DNA from: Labrenzia sp. VG12
Lineage (GTDB): Bacteria; Pseudomonadota; Alphaproteobacteria; Rhizobiales; Stappiaceae
DNA: 64,000 nt
Direction of reading: 5' to 3'
Assembly (NCBI RefSeq): GCF_002237595.1
Contig: NZ_CP022529.1
Location: 868,001-932,000 of the forward strand
Shown: one piece after another, positions 1-8,248 of the stretch
Position numbering within the stretch: the stretch's first letter is position 1
Layout of the letters: the number at the start of each line of letters is the position of its first letter
Made by a program: the position numbers and the translations under genes
Notes under the pieces: model-generated
What the model was told of the DNA's origin: nothing
Seen by the model: the letters and a program-made list of their open reading frames with translations, nothing else
Databases searched by the model: none

Positions 1-177
1 ATTTCGCGGCGCGACGACGGTCTGTGCCAGAACACGCTCGGATGCCTCTGAGAGCGGTATGGTCTCCACTTCGGCAATTGTGGACACGCGGTCTTTGAGC
101 AGATCCAGGGCATCTTGATGGCGCAGCCGGTCCTTGTCGTGCAGAAAACAGTCGTCAAGAAGCCGCTTGCCGGTCAT
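1..177 (-). CDS. moeA: Molybdopterin molybdenumtransferase MoeA, N-terminal part (cut by window edge)
   Basis: Only the first 59 codons lie in the window; the gene runs off the left edge. The translation begins MTGKRLLDDCFLHDKDRL and continues into a stretch ending SEASERVLAQTVVAPRN, which matches the MoeA N-terminal linker region that precedes the molybdopterin-binding fold. MoeA inserts molybdate into adenylylated molybdopterin in the cytoplasm. The ATG overlaps the TGA of mobB by 4 bp, and the gene follows fdhD-mobA-mobB, so it is the last visible member of a translationally coupled cofactor operon. Assignment rests on the short N-terminus plus context. Confidence 0.8.
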   Translation of the reverse strand, partial: MTGKRLLDDCFLHDKDRLRHQDALDLLKDRVSTIAEVETIPLSEASERVLAQTVVAPRN

Positions 178-695
178 GCGCCGTGACCCCCAAGGTCGAG
201 ACGCGCCTGGATGAAATCCGCCATCGCCGGCACATCGTTGAGATCGAAGACCGGGAGCGTCTCCTCCGGCAGCAGATGGTCCGCCGCAACGGCCAGAATA
301 TTCGGGTCGGTTGGGGCGAGGGGGCCGCGGTCCCGGGTTTCCGTGCGCCGCGCTTCGATCTTGGGATGGTCTTCGCGTTTGTAGCCTTCGATCAGGATCA
401 GGTCACATGGCGCGAGACGGGCCAGAATCTCTTCCAGAGGTGGCTCGTCTTCCTCCCGCAACTCGTGCATCAGGGCCCATCTGCGGCCGGAGACGAGGGC
501 GACTTCCGATGCGCCTGCCTCCCGGTGCCGGTAGCTGTCGGCCCCCGGTCGGTCGATGTCGAAATTGTGGTGGGCGTGTTTCACGGTGGAAACCTTGAGA
601 CCACGTTGAGTGAACTCGGCCACCAGACGGGTCACGAGCTGCGTTTTGCCGGAATTCTTCCATCCGGTGATGCCGAATACGGGAGTGGGTTTCAT
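174..695 (-). CDS. mobB: Molybdopterin-guanine dinucleotide biosynthesis protein MobB
   Basis: A 173-residue P-loop protein, normal MobB length. The Walker A motif GWKNSGKT sits at residues 11-18, and the later stretch LILIEGYKREDHPKIE is the MobB Walker B/EGYK signature. MobB is a GTP-binding adapter that works with MobA to attach GMP to molybdopterin, giving the dinucleotide cofactor used by DMSO-reductase-family enzymes such as formate dehydrogenase. Its ATG overlaps the mobA stop by 4 bp and its stop overlaps the moeA start in the same way. Confidence 0.95.
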   Translation of the reverse strand: MKPTPVFGITGWKNSGKTQLVTRLVAEFTQRGLKVSTVKHAHHNFDIDRPGADSYRHREAGASEVALVSGRRWALMHELREEDEPPLEEILARLAPCDLILIEGYKREDHPKIEARRTETRDRGPLAPTDPNILAVAADHLLPEETLPVFDLNDVPAMADFIQARLDLGGHGA

Positions 696-1345
696 CTGTC
701 GGTTAGGCTCAATGCGTCGCGTACGGTTGCGAGGTCGTCAGGGCGGTTGGCGTTGAAGAAGGGGTCGAGACCCGAAACCGGGTCGGTGTCAAAGGCGACT
801 TCAACACTGTCGTGGCGGTCTACAAAGGCGAGCACCTTTCCGCTTTGACCGGAGTCAAGCCAGTCATGCAGGTCAGATTTGAGGGCCACGGGCCAGAGAC
901 CGAAAACGGGCTGCAGCTTGTCGGCAGACGATGCGAGGGCGATCACCGGCCGGTCGGATGGCACCGCCGCGCAGAACCTGCCGACAAGGTCGGTTGGAAA
1001 GAACGGGGTGTCACCTGCGACCGAAACCACGTGGCTTACGTCGGGACGATGGGCGGCCGCAAACTCAAGGCCCGCCAGGACACCCGCCAGCGGCCCGGCA
1101 TAGTCGCCCAGTGGATCGGGGACCACGGGCAGGTCAAACCGGGCGAATCTCTCCGGGTCCCCGTTTGCGTTGAGGACAATATCGGCAAGTTGAGGGGTCA
1201 GCCTGGCAAGAATCATGTCGAGCATGGTCCTGCCGCCCAGGTCCATGAGCGGCTTGTCACCGCCGCCCATGCGGCGCGACTGACCACCCGCCAGAACGCA
1301 GCCGAGCAGCTTGTTTCTCGTCAGGCGCGACGGCGTCGTGTTCAT
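692..1345 (-). CDS. mobA: Molybdenum cofactor guanylyltransferase MobA
   Basis: A 217-residue nucleotidyltransferase. The nucleotide-binding signature LAGGQSRRMGGGDKPL lies near residues 18-33, followed by a typical GT-A fold with VVPDPLGDYAGPLAGVLAGL and the SVAGDTPFFP metal-binding segment. It transfers GMP from GTP to molybdopterin in the cytoplasm. It lies between fdhD and mobB with 4-bp ATGA overlaps on both sides, so the three proteins are probably made in fixed ratio from one message. Confidence 0.95.
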   Translation of the reverse strand: MNTTPSRLTRNKLLGCVLAGGQSRRMGGGDKPLMDLGGRTMLDMILARLTPQLADIVLNANGDPERFARFDLPVVPDPLGDYAGPLAGVLAGLEFAAAHRPDVSHVVSVAGDTPFFPTDLVGRFCAAVPSDRPVIALASSADKLQPVFGLWPVALKSDLHDWLDSGQSGKVLAFVDRHDSVEVAFDTDPVSGLDPFFNANRPDDLATVRDALSLTDR

Positions 1346-2220
1346 TTTGCAGCCAGGCTCCCTTTGCGGCGGATCTTCTGCGGTTCGTCCTCCACGGATC
1401 CGGGATCAAGATCGAAGTCGATCCGTTCCTGACCGGACAGTGCGACAAAGCGTTTGCCGCGGGCACGGCCGATCAGTGTCAGACCAGCCTGGCGCGCCAG
1501 TTCCACGCCCCAGGCGGTGAACCCGGAGCGCGAGACGAGGATCGGAATGCCCATCATGACCGTCTTGATCACCATTTCGGAGGTCAGCCGGCCGGTGGTG
1601 TAGAACATCTTGTCGTGTGCGGGGATATCGTTCAGGACCATCCAGCCTGCGATCTTGTCGACCGCATTGTGCCGGCCGACATCTTCCATATAGACCAGCG
1701 GCCGGTCTTCCTGGCACAGCACGCAGCCATGGATTGCGCCCGCCTCCAGGTAAAGCGACGGGGTGGTGTTGATCGCCTTGGTCAGGCTGTAGAGCCAGGA
1801 TGTCTTCAGCCGGGCGTCAGTGGACAGCGAAACGGTTTCAAAGCCTTCCATGACATCGCCGAAGACGGTGCCTTGCGCGCAGCCGGACGTACGCACCTTC
1901 TTCTTGAGTTTTTCCTCGAAATTCGTTTCCCGCTCGGTGCGCACGATGACCACATCAAGATCGTCGTCATGTTCGATCCCGGTGATGACATCGTCATCGG
2001 CCAGCATGTTCTGGTTCTTCAGATAGCCGACGGCAAGAAGGTCCGGATGATCGCCGATTGTCATCATGGTGACGACTTCCTGGGCGTTCAGAAACAGCGT
2101 CAGCGGTTTTTCGGTGACCACCTTGGTGTCAACGGCATTGCCGTTCTGGTCTATGCCGGTCACCGCGGTCGAAAGTCCCGGATGAAGCGGGTCCGGTTGC
2201 AGAAGGTAAGGGCCTGTCAC
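1342..2220 (-). CDS. fdhD: Formate dehydrogenase accessory sulfurtransferase FdhD
   Basis: FdhD passes sulfur from a cysteine desulfurase to the molybdenum cofactor of formate dehydrogenase. Family landmarks are MEDVGRHNAVDKIAG, TTGRLTSEMVIK and ILVSRSGFTAWGVELA. In the classical family the catalytic loop is CxxC; here it reads SGCAQGT, keeping only the first Cys, while a second pair occurs later in HGCVLCQED. I prefer the GTG start at 2220 because AAGGAG lies 10 bases upstream; an in-frame TTG at 2253 would add 11 residues but has no ribosome site. First gene of the coupled fdhD-mobA-mobB-moeA unit. Confidence 0.9.
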   Translation of the reverse strand: MTGPYLLQPDPLHPGLSTAVTGIDQNGNAVDTKVVTEKPLTLFLNAQEVVTMMTIGDHPDLLAVGYLKNQNMLADDDVITGIEHDDDLDVVIVRTERETNFEEKLKKKVRTSGCAQGTVFGDVMEGFETVSLSTDARLKTSWLYSLTKAINTTPSLYLEAGAIHGCVLCQEDRPLVYMEDVGRHNAVDKIAGWMVLNDIPAHDKMFYTTGRLTSEMVIKTVMMGIPILVSRSGFTAWGVELARQAGLTLIGRARGKRFVALSGQERIDFDLDPGSVEDEPQKIRRKGSLAAK

Positions 2221-2287
2221 AGCCGCACGACTCCTTGGTTCAGGTGTTTCCAAACACTATGGGAGCCAAAGGCGGCAGGGCAAGGTG

Positions 2288-3457
2288 TTACTTCGCGGCT
2301 TTGGTACGGGCGAGTGCCATGAAGGCGCCGCCCGCAAGCAGTCCCCAGAAGGCACCGGAAACACCAAGAAAGCTGACACCGGAGGCCGTCACCATGAACG
2401 TGATGATCGCGCTGTCGCGTGTCTCCGTCGCTTTTGTGGCCTCGCCGATGGAAAAGGCGAAGGCCCCGAGCAGCGCCAATCCGGCAACCGCTTCAATCAG
2501 GATGGCGGGCGTGGCGGCGACAAAGGCCATGACCAGTCCGGCAAAAAGACCAAACATGACATAGACCAGACCGGCAACAGCAGCGGCCCAATAGCGCTCA
2601 CCGGGATTCTTGTGAGCATCCTCTCCGGCGCACATGGCAGCTGTGATGGCGGCGAGATTGACCGCGTGTCCGCCAAAGGGGGCGGAGAGCAGGCTGAAGA
2701 TGCCGGAGAGGGTAAAGAGCGGGCCACTTTGCGGTGCGTAACCATAGGCTTTCAAAACGGCCACGCCGGGGATGTTCTGCGACGCCATGGTGACGATGAA
2801 GAGTGGCAGCGCGATGCTCACAAGAGCTTCGAGGGAAAAGACCGGTTTGATCAACACCGGTTCGCTCACCCAGCTGGCAGACGAAAGATCGATCGGGCCA
2901 CTGGTCCAGAGCGCGATTACGATGGTAACGGCCATGGCCAGCGGCACGGCAAAGAGGCGTGCAAACCGCAGTGCAATTGCCCAGACGGCAATGATGATCA
3001 AGGCGCTGACGGGCAACTCGGCAACCGCCTTGACCGGGGCAAGACACAGCCCGAACAAGACGCCCGCAAGCATCGCATTGGCCAATGGGGAAGGAATGGC
3101 TGCAACAGCCCGGCCGAAGGGGCGGATCAGTCCGGCCAGAACGATCAGCAGGCCGCATATGATGAAAGCACCGACGGCCGCGGCGAAACCACCTTCGACA
3201 GGACCGGCGGTGACAAGCAGCGCGGCACCTGGCGTCGACCAGGCAATGCTGACGGGGATCCTGGTCCAGAGCGAGCCGACTATGGCGCACAGTCCCATGG
3301 AGATGGAAAGGGCCATTAGACCGCTAGTTGCTTCGGCAGGCGAAGCACCGGATGCGGCAAGGCCCTGAATGACAATGGCAAAGGAACTGGCAAAGCCGAC
3401 AATGGTGGCAAGAAGGCCTGCGGACAGAGACTGAAGATTTGGACGGCTGACTGACAC
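2288..3457 (-). CDS. benE: BenE-family benzoate/proton symporter-like membrane protein
   Basis: About 389 residues and very hydrophobic throughout, with some 11-12 membrane spans. The N-terminus (LSAGLLATIVGFASSFAIVI and GLASGASPAEATSGL-like text) and the motif WSTPGAALLV are typical of the BenE family of NCS2-like aromatic acid importers. GTG at 3457 is chosen because GGGGAG stands 7 bases upstream; the open frame extends to an ATG at 3505 without a good site. No benzoate catabolic gene lies nearby, so the substrate is not established. It reads toward fdhD on the same strand with a 67-bp gap. Confidence 0.85.
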   Translation of the reverse strand: MSVSRPNLQSLSAGLLATIVGFASSFAIVIQGLAASGASPAEATSGLMALSISMGLCAIVGSLWTRIPVSIAWSTPGAALLVTAGPVEGGFAAAVGAFIICGLLIVLAGLIRPFGRAVAAIPSPLANAMLAGVLFGLCLAPVKAVAELPVSALIIIAVWAIALRFARLFAVPLAMAVTIVIALWTSGPIDLSSASWVSEPVLIKPVFSLEALVSIALPLFIVTMASQNIPGVAVLKAYGYAPQSGPLFTLSGIFSLLSAPFGGHAVNLAAITAAMCAGEDAHKNPGERYWAAAVAGLVYVMFGLFAGLVMAFVAATPAILIEAVAGLALLGAFAFSIGEATKATETRDSAIITFMVTASGVSFLGVSGAFWGLLAGGAFMALARTKAAK

Positions 3458-3587
3458 GAAGATGCTCCCCTGCGACGGGGAGCAACCTATCGTTGCCATC
3501 GGCAAAATGACTAGGACATGAATGTCACAGCGCTCACGAATAAACGTTTCCGTGCAGCGCTTGTCTGCAATGATCCGAGCGAGCGAC

Positions 3588-4046
3588 TCAGATCATCAGC
3601 ATATCGTTGGTCAGACGGCCCTGCTGCAGTTCGTTGGCGAAATGGCTGAAGGCAAGATAGGCTTCGTCCCGGGTGACCTCTGCCGGATGATCAAGAAGCG
3701 GGCGCAGCACATCGTGGCGCGCGGCGGCAAGACCGTCGGTCAGATCCCGGAAGAACATCAGGGAGTTGGGGAACAGCCGGAAATCGGCCGGCTCGTGAAT
3801 AATGCCTTCGATGTCGTGCAGGCGCGGATCGTTCATCACGCAGTAGACCGTATCGAGCACCTGTCCGGTCTGACCTTCCAGGATCTGGATGATGTGCTGG
3901 TCGACCAGGAGCAGCGCACCCGTCACGCCTGCCTTGCGATTGATCCGGCGGATACGCAGGAGGGTCTTGTCGATCTCGTCGGGCAAGGGCAGATGCATCT
4001 TGTCCCACTTGATTCTGCTGCGGTAGCAAGCGCGATAGAGTTCCAT
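3588..4046 (-). CDS. BLUF-domain blue-light sensor protein
   Basis: A 152-residue stand-alone BLUF protein. The domain covers roughly residues 1-100 and keeps the photocycle residues: Tyr8 in ACYRS, Asn36 in RRINRKAGVTG, and Gln54 in IIQILEG, plus a Met in the following SLMFF segment. BLUF domains bind FAD and shift hydrogen bonding around Gln on blue light. A C-terminal tail of about 50 residues has no recognisable output enzyme, so it probably acts through a protein partner. The start at 4046 fits the family (MELYRACYRS) and has GGGA 6 bases upstream; ATG 4058 is possible. Confidence 0.88.
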   Translation of the reverse strand: MELYRACYRSRIKWDKMHLPLPDEIDKTLLRIRRINRKAGVTGALLLVDQHIIQILEGQTGQVLDTVYCVMNDPRLHDIEGIIHEPADFRLFPNSLMFFRDLTDGLAAARHDVLRPLLDHPAEVTRDEAYLAFSHFANELQQGRLTNDMLMI

Positions 4047-4330
4047 GGCGTATCCCATCCTTTTGCCGATAAAACCAGCCTGCGCTTCAATTCCTCACAT
4101 TTGCTTAAAATTTGATTCAATTTGTAAGAAGACCGTGGATGGTTACCGACTTCTTGCAAGTTTCTCCTGGAACGTGTGCTTGCACCCATGTCTCGGGTTC
4201 CAAGAAAACTGTGCAAAACAACCTGCGCTTATCTTTGTGTGGATAAGGTGCGGCTGATTGTAAACGGGACTTGAAATGGAGCCGTCTCTTGGTCGGCTCC
4301 GTCGTCAGCTGACTCGGTCGCCCCTGAAGC

Positions 4331-5011
4331 TCAAAAGGGCCGTTCTTCTCCGGACCATTTGAAGAATTTGCCGGTATCGGAAAGCGCAAGTCGCTCGGCG
4401 ACCTTGAGAACGCCTTCAGCCACATCGACCGGGCTGTTGTCGGCTTCCGGGCCGCCCATATCCGTGCGTACCCAGCCGGGGTCAATCAGGGCAACGGGAA
4501 TATTCTCCGCTTCCAGGTCAGTCGCCAGTCCCTGCATGACCTTGTTTACCGCTGCCTTTGAGGCTCGGTAGGCGAGCGTGTCCGACTTGCGGTAGCCCAT
4601 CCAGGACATCTGGCTGGAAATGGTCAGGATGCGGCCGTTGTCACTGTTCCTGAGATGCGGAAGAAAGGCCTGGGACACGGCCAGCGGTGCCAGTGTGTTG
4701 ATCTTGAGCGTCTCGGCAAAACCGTCAAAGTCCATATCGAGCGGTGTCTGGCGTTCAAAGCCGATAATGCCGGCGTTGTTGATGAGAATATCCAGGTGTC
4801 CGTCGAGGCGCGCGGCCGCGGCCCGGACAGCTTCGTGATCCGTTACATCAAAGACAAGCGGCCGAAAGTCTCCCGTCATCCGGGCTGCGGTTTCCTGTGC
4901 GATCGGTTGTGTGCGAACCGAGCCGTAGACGGTCCAGTCCCTGGCAAGGGCAAGTCGGGCAAGTTCAAATCCGATACCGCGGTTCGCAGCGGTGATGAGA
5001 CATACCGGCAT
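4331..5011 (-). CDS. Short-chain dehydrogenase/reductase (SDR family)
   Basis: A 226-residue classical SDR. The cofactor loop reads TAANRGIG (the family TGxxxGIG with Gly replaced by Ala), followed by NNAG, a catalytic Ser in ISSQMSWMG, and the YxxxK pair in YRASKAAVNK; PGWVRTDMGG follows. It should be an NAD(P)-dependent oxidoreductase, substrate unknown; the overall look resembles C-factor/CsgA-like SDRs. ATG 5011 puts the Rossmann fold right at the N-terminus. An upstream in-frame ATG near 5050 would add 13 residues and is less likely. Confidence 0.85.
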   Translation of the reverse strand: MPVCLITAANRGIGFELARLALARDWTVYGSVRTQPIAQETAARMTGDFRPLVFDVTDHEAVRAAAARLDGHLDILINNAGIIGFERQTPLDMDFDGFAETLKINTLAPLAVSQAFLPHLRNSDNGRILTISSQMSWMGYRKSDTLAYRASKAAVNKVMQGLATDLEAENIPVALIDPGWVRTDMGGPEADNSPVDVAEGVLKVAERLALSDTGKFFKWSGEERPF

Positions 5012-5333
5012 GGTCTGGTCCTGAAAACTGTGTTGAACAAAGGAATGCATGTGGTGGGAGACGAGAACGATAATCGAACGCAAGGGCGACGCAAGCCGGA
5101 TATTGTCCCTGCCAAAACAGGGGGACAATGCTGGACCGGTGGTCGTCAACGGTCCGTCTTCTCTGGCGAAGCAACTTGTCCGGAACCTGCTTCGCAACTA
5201 TGACAGCTGTAAGACAGGAACAGAGCAGGTCTGCTTCAGTTTGGCAGATTGCGGCCGGCGCTTTGCGATCTACATACTGACCTAACAAGATCGGTATTTC
5301 AGGCGCCGAATTGAAAGACAACGGGACGGGGTA
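5012..5333 (-). other. Divergent intergenic region, SDR and mrp
   Basis: About 322 bp between the divergent SDR and mrp genes. It should hold promoters for both, but I see no strong sigma-70 match, terminator or RNA gene. The mrp ribosome site (GACGGGG) lies at its right end. Confidence 0.5.
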
Positions 5334-6476
5334 ATGAACGACACCATCAAGAACGCGGTTATGGAGCGGCTCAGCCAGATCAAGGGGCCGGACCTGAAAG
5401 GCAACATCATTTCTCTGGGCCTGGTCTCGGATGTTTTCGTCTCCGATGGCCGAGTGGCCTTTTCCATCACGGTGCCGGCCGAGCGGGCGCAGGAGCTTGA
5501 GCCGTTGCGTCAGGCCGCGGAGAAGGTCGTGAGGGAAGTTCCAGGTGTTGAAACCGCTATGGTTGCCCTGACAGCGGAGCGCCGGCCCGGCGGGACGCGC
5601 AACACGGCCCCGAAGGCGCCGCCCCAGGCTCCCAGAAAAGCGCCGGAAGAGCAGGGCGCCCAGAAGCCGGGTGTGCCGGGGATCAAACACATCATCGCCG
5701 TTGCCTCCGGCAAGGGCGGTGTGGGCAAGTCGACCACGACGGCCAATCTTGCGCTTGCCATGGCTGCTCTCGGCAAAAAGGTTGGTGTTCTCGACGCCGA
5801 TATCTACGGCCCGTCCGTGCCGCGCCTTTTCAATGTTTCCGGCAGACCGGAAGCGCTGGAAGGCCGGATGTTGAAGCCGCTTGAAGGCTATGGCGTCAAG
5901 GTCATGTCCATGGGGTTCATGGTCGAGGAGGAAACTCCGATGATCTGGCGCGGGCCGATGGTGATTTCCGCGCTGACCCAGATGCTGCGTGAAGTCGCCT
6001 GGGGCGATCTTGATGTGCTCGTCGTTGATATGCCTCCGGGAACCGGTGACGCGCAGCTGACCATGGCGCAGCAGGTTCCGCTGGCCGGCTCCGTCATCGT
6101 CTCGACGCCTCAGGATCTTGCGCTGATCGACGCGCGCAAGGGTCTCAACATGTTCAGGCGCGTGGATGTGCCTGTTCTCGGCATCGTCGAAAACATGAGC
6201 TATTTCCTCTGTCCGGATTGTGGTGGCCGTCACGACATTTTCGGCCATGGCGGCGCGCGCAACGAGGCTGACCGCCTTGGAGTCCCGTTCCTGGGAGAGA
6301 TCCCGCTGACGATGACGATCCGCGAAACCTCGGACGCAGGCACACCGGTTGTCGTTTCAGACCCGGAAGGTGCTATTGCCGGCATCTACAAGAAGATTGC
6401 GGCCAGCGTTCTTGAAGGTATCGAAGCGGCAGAAGCTGGTCAGGAGCGGGCAGCGCCGGCCATTGTGTTTGAATAA
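5334..6476 (+). CDS. mrp: Mrp/NBP35-family iron-sulfur cluster carrier ATPase
   Basis: A 380-residue Mrp (ApbC) protein. Residues 1-80 form a MIP18/DUF59 domain; a Pro/Ala-rich linker follows to about 115; then comes the deviant Walker A GKGGVGKST at 126-134, DADIYGPS, and VVDMPPGTGDAQL. Cys293 and Cys296 in FLCPDCGG form the CxxC that holds a bridging [4Fe-4S] cluster between two subunits. It carries Fe-S clusters to client apoproteins in the cytoplasm. It stands alone, with no isc/suf genes near; the MoaA and fumarase encoded further along are plausible clients only by inference. Confidence 0.95.
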   Translation: MNDTIKNAVMERLSQIKGPDLKGNIISLGLVSDVFVSDGRVAFSITVPAERAQELEPLRQAAEKVVREVPGVETAMVALTAERRPGGTRNTAPKAPPQAPRKAPEEQGAQKPGVPGIKHIIAVASGKGGVGKSTTTANLALAMAALGKKVGVLDADIYGPSVPRLFNVSGRPEALEGRMLKPLEGYGVKVMSMGFMVEEETPMIWRGPMVISALTQMLREVAWGDLDVLVVDMPPGTGDAQLTMAQQVPLAGSVIVSTPQDLALIDARKGLNMFRRVDVPVLGIVENMSYFLCPDCGGRHDIFGHGGARNEADRLGVPFLGEIPLTMTIRETSDAGTPVVVSDPEGAIAGIYKKIAASVLEGIEAAEAGQERAAPAIVFE

Positions 6477-6947
6477 GGTACTTGTCGCAACGTTGGTCAG
6501 ATAGTTCCTCGGATTTCATAGCGTGAAGCTGGCGGCATCTGAGTGCCACCGGCGAATTCCTCGTCCGCATGTGCTGAAGCTTCCGTCCAACCGCGAGACA
6601 GACTTGCACAGAGTGACAGATTGAGAGACGGCGTTCGCTCAGAAGTTGTGGCGGCTTCGTGTGATCAGAACGCATACCGTCACGACTGGCATATGCACCG
6701 GCCAGTGGTCTGCAGGACCTCCGGTGACGCCTGGGAGTTTCTGAAGCAATTGCGTCGGATCACCAGGGGGACGCGCGATGAGACGGCGCAGAAACCGGAC
6801 CATCAGGCGCGTAATTTTATTGCCGTGAAATTGCGGGCGACTGTAACAATTGATCTTTTCACGCCCGGATCACGGAGGGTTTGTATCTTGCAACCTCCAC
6901 ACCCGGCGTTCTGAGTCGGAGAGATCAACGAAGGGTCCGTCCCAGGC
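6477..6947 (+). other. Intergenic region with no convincing gene
   Basis: About 470 bp between mrp and the exporter. Open frames on both strands exist, but their translations have mixed composition and no family features. I see no terminator with a clear T tract, RNA gene or repeat. It presumably carries the exporter promoter. Confidence 0.5.
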
Positions 6948-8186
6948 ATGTCCGCTGGCCGCTCTCAAACACATGGTTATGAAGCCAAACCTTCGCTGGG
7001 TGTGCTGATCGCAATCTCGACAATAAGCCCGCTTGCGATGCAGATTTATCTGCCGTCGCTGGCTGGCATGATGATTGTGTTTTCTGCAACCGCAGGTGAG
7101 ATCCAGCTGACCATGTCGGCCTTTTTCATTGCGGTGGCCGTAAGCCAACTTTTCTGGGGGCCCTTGTCGGATCAATTCGGGCGGCGCCCGGTGATCATCC
7201 TCGGCATGGCACTCTTTGTGATCGGCAGCATTCTGTGTCTGGTCGCGCCCAACCTTGAGATGCTGATCGCCGCGCGGGTATTGCAGGCCGCCGGTGGCTG
7301 CACCGGTCTTGTGCTCGGGCGGGCAATCGTGCGCGATCTGCACGGTCCCAAGCAGGCTGCCAGCATGATCGGCTATGTCACCATGGGGCTTGCGGTCATG
7401 CCGACAATCGCACCGGCTGTGGGCGGGGTGCTGGACCAGTTCTATGGCTGGCAGGGCGGGTTCTTCCTGATGCTGGTATTCGGCGTCGGGGTCTTGCTGG
7501 CGTCGATCTATTGTCTGCCGGAGACCCATCACAAGCGGACGACCGTAGGCGCAAGACAGGTTCTGCGCTCCTACAGAACCCTGTTCCGCGAGCCGCTCTA
7601 CTGGAGCTACGCCCTGACGGCTGCTTTCAGTGCGCTGACCTATTTTGCCTATCTTGGCGGTGCGCCCTTCATAGCCGCCGGTCTCTTGCAGCTCAGCGCG
7701 GCAGAGATGGGTTTCTATTTCATGTTTGTTGCCCTCGGTTACATCGCGGGCAACTATCTGTCGGGCCGTTTTGCGGAACGTGTCGGCATGTATCCCATGA
7801 TCATCAGCGGCACCGTCATCGGCATGATAAGCGTTCTGGTCATCGCAACCTTTGCCAAGTTTGACGCGCTCACGGCGCCCAGCCTGTTCCTGCCCATGTT
7901 CCTTCTGGGGCTTGGCAATGGTGTCTGCCTGCCGAGCGCGCTTTCCGGTGCGGTCAGCGTGCGCCCGGAACTCACCGGGGCGGCGTCCGGGCTGACCGCA
8001 TCCTTGCAGGTCAGCACCGGCGCGGTTGCCGGTTCTCTTGTTGCCTGGCTTTATGCAGACAGCATCTTTGCCGGAACACCCTGGGGCATGATCATGATCA
8101 TGGGGCTCGGAATGAGCCTCAGTCTTGTGGCGGCATTCTCGATCCGCCGCCAAGAGGCTCGCTTGAAGCTCGTCCCGGCGGAATAA
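6948..8186 (+). CDS. Bcr/CflA-family multidrug MFS exporter
   Basis: A 412-residue major facilitator protein with about 12 membrane spans. The Bcr/CflA signature is clear: ISPLAMQIYLPSLAGM near the N-terminus, the loop motif GPLSDQFGRRPVII, and RVLQAAGGCTGLVLGRAIVRD. This subfamily expels drugs such as bicyclomycin or florfenicol and sulfonamides by proton antiport at the inner membrane. No regulator adjoins it, so the substrate cannot be read from context. It converges on moaA. Confidence 0.92.
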   Translation: MSAGRSQTHGYEAKPSLGVLIAISTISPLAMQIYLPSLAGMMIVFSATAGEIQLTMSAFFIAVAVSQLFWGPLSDQFGRRPVIILGMALFVIGSILCLVAPNLEMLIAARVLQAAGGCTGLVLGRAIVRDLHGPKQAASMIGYVTMGLAVMPTIAPAVGGVLDQFYGWQGGFFLMLVFGVGVLLASIYCLPETHHKRTTVGARQVLRSYRTLFREPLYWSYALTAAFSALTYFAYLGGAPFIAAGLLQLSAAEMGFYFMFVALGYIAGNYLSGRFAERVGMYPMIISGTVIGMISVLVIATFAKFDALTAPSLFLPMFLLGLGNGVCLPSALSGAVSVRPELTGAASGLTASLQVSTGAVAGSLVAWLYADSIFAGTPWGMIMIMGLGMSLSLVAAFSIRRQEARLKLVPAE

Positions 8187-8248
8187 CCGGGTACGCAACA
8201 GGGCAGGCCGACGCTTTCAGCTGGAACAGTCGGATACGTCTGGTGGCA

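Noticed and set aside
2285..3319. Long open frame on the plus strand opposite benE
   Set aside because: Low-complexity Gly/Asp/Gln/Arg translation without family features, lying fully inside a well-supported transporter gene; a GC-content shadow.
6543..6914. 123-codon frame in the gap before the MFS exporter
   Set aside because: Mixed composition, no ribosome site and no recognisable domain; probably non-coding.
6870..8198. Long minus-strand frame opposite the Bcr/CflA exporter
   Set aside because: His/Asp/Gly-rich translation, no domains; the plus-strand MFS protein is unmistakable.
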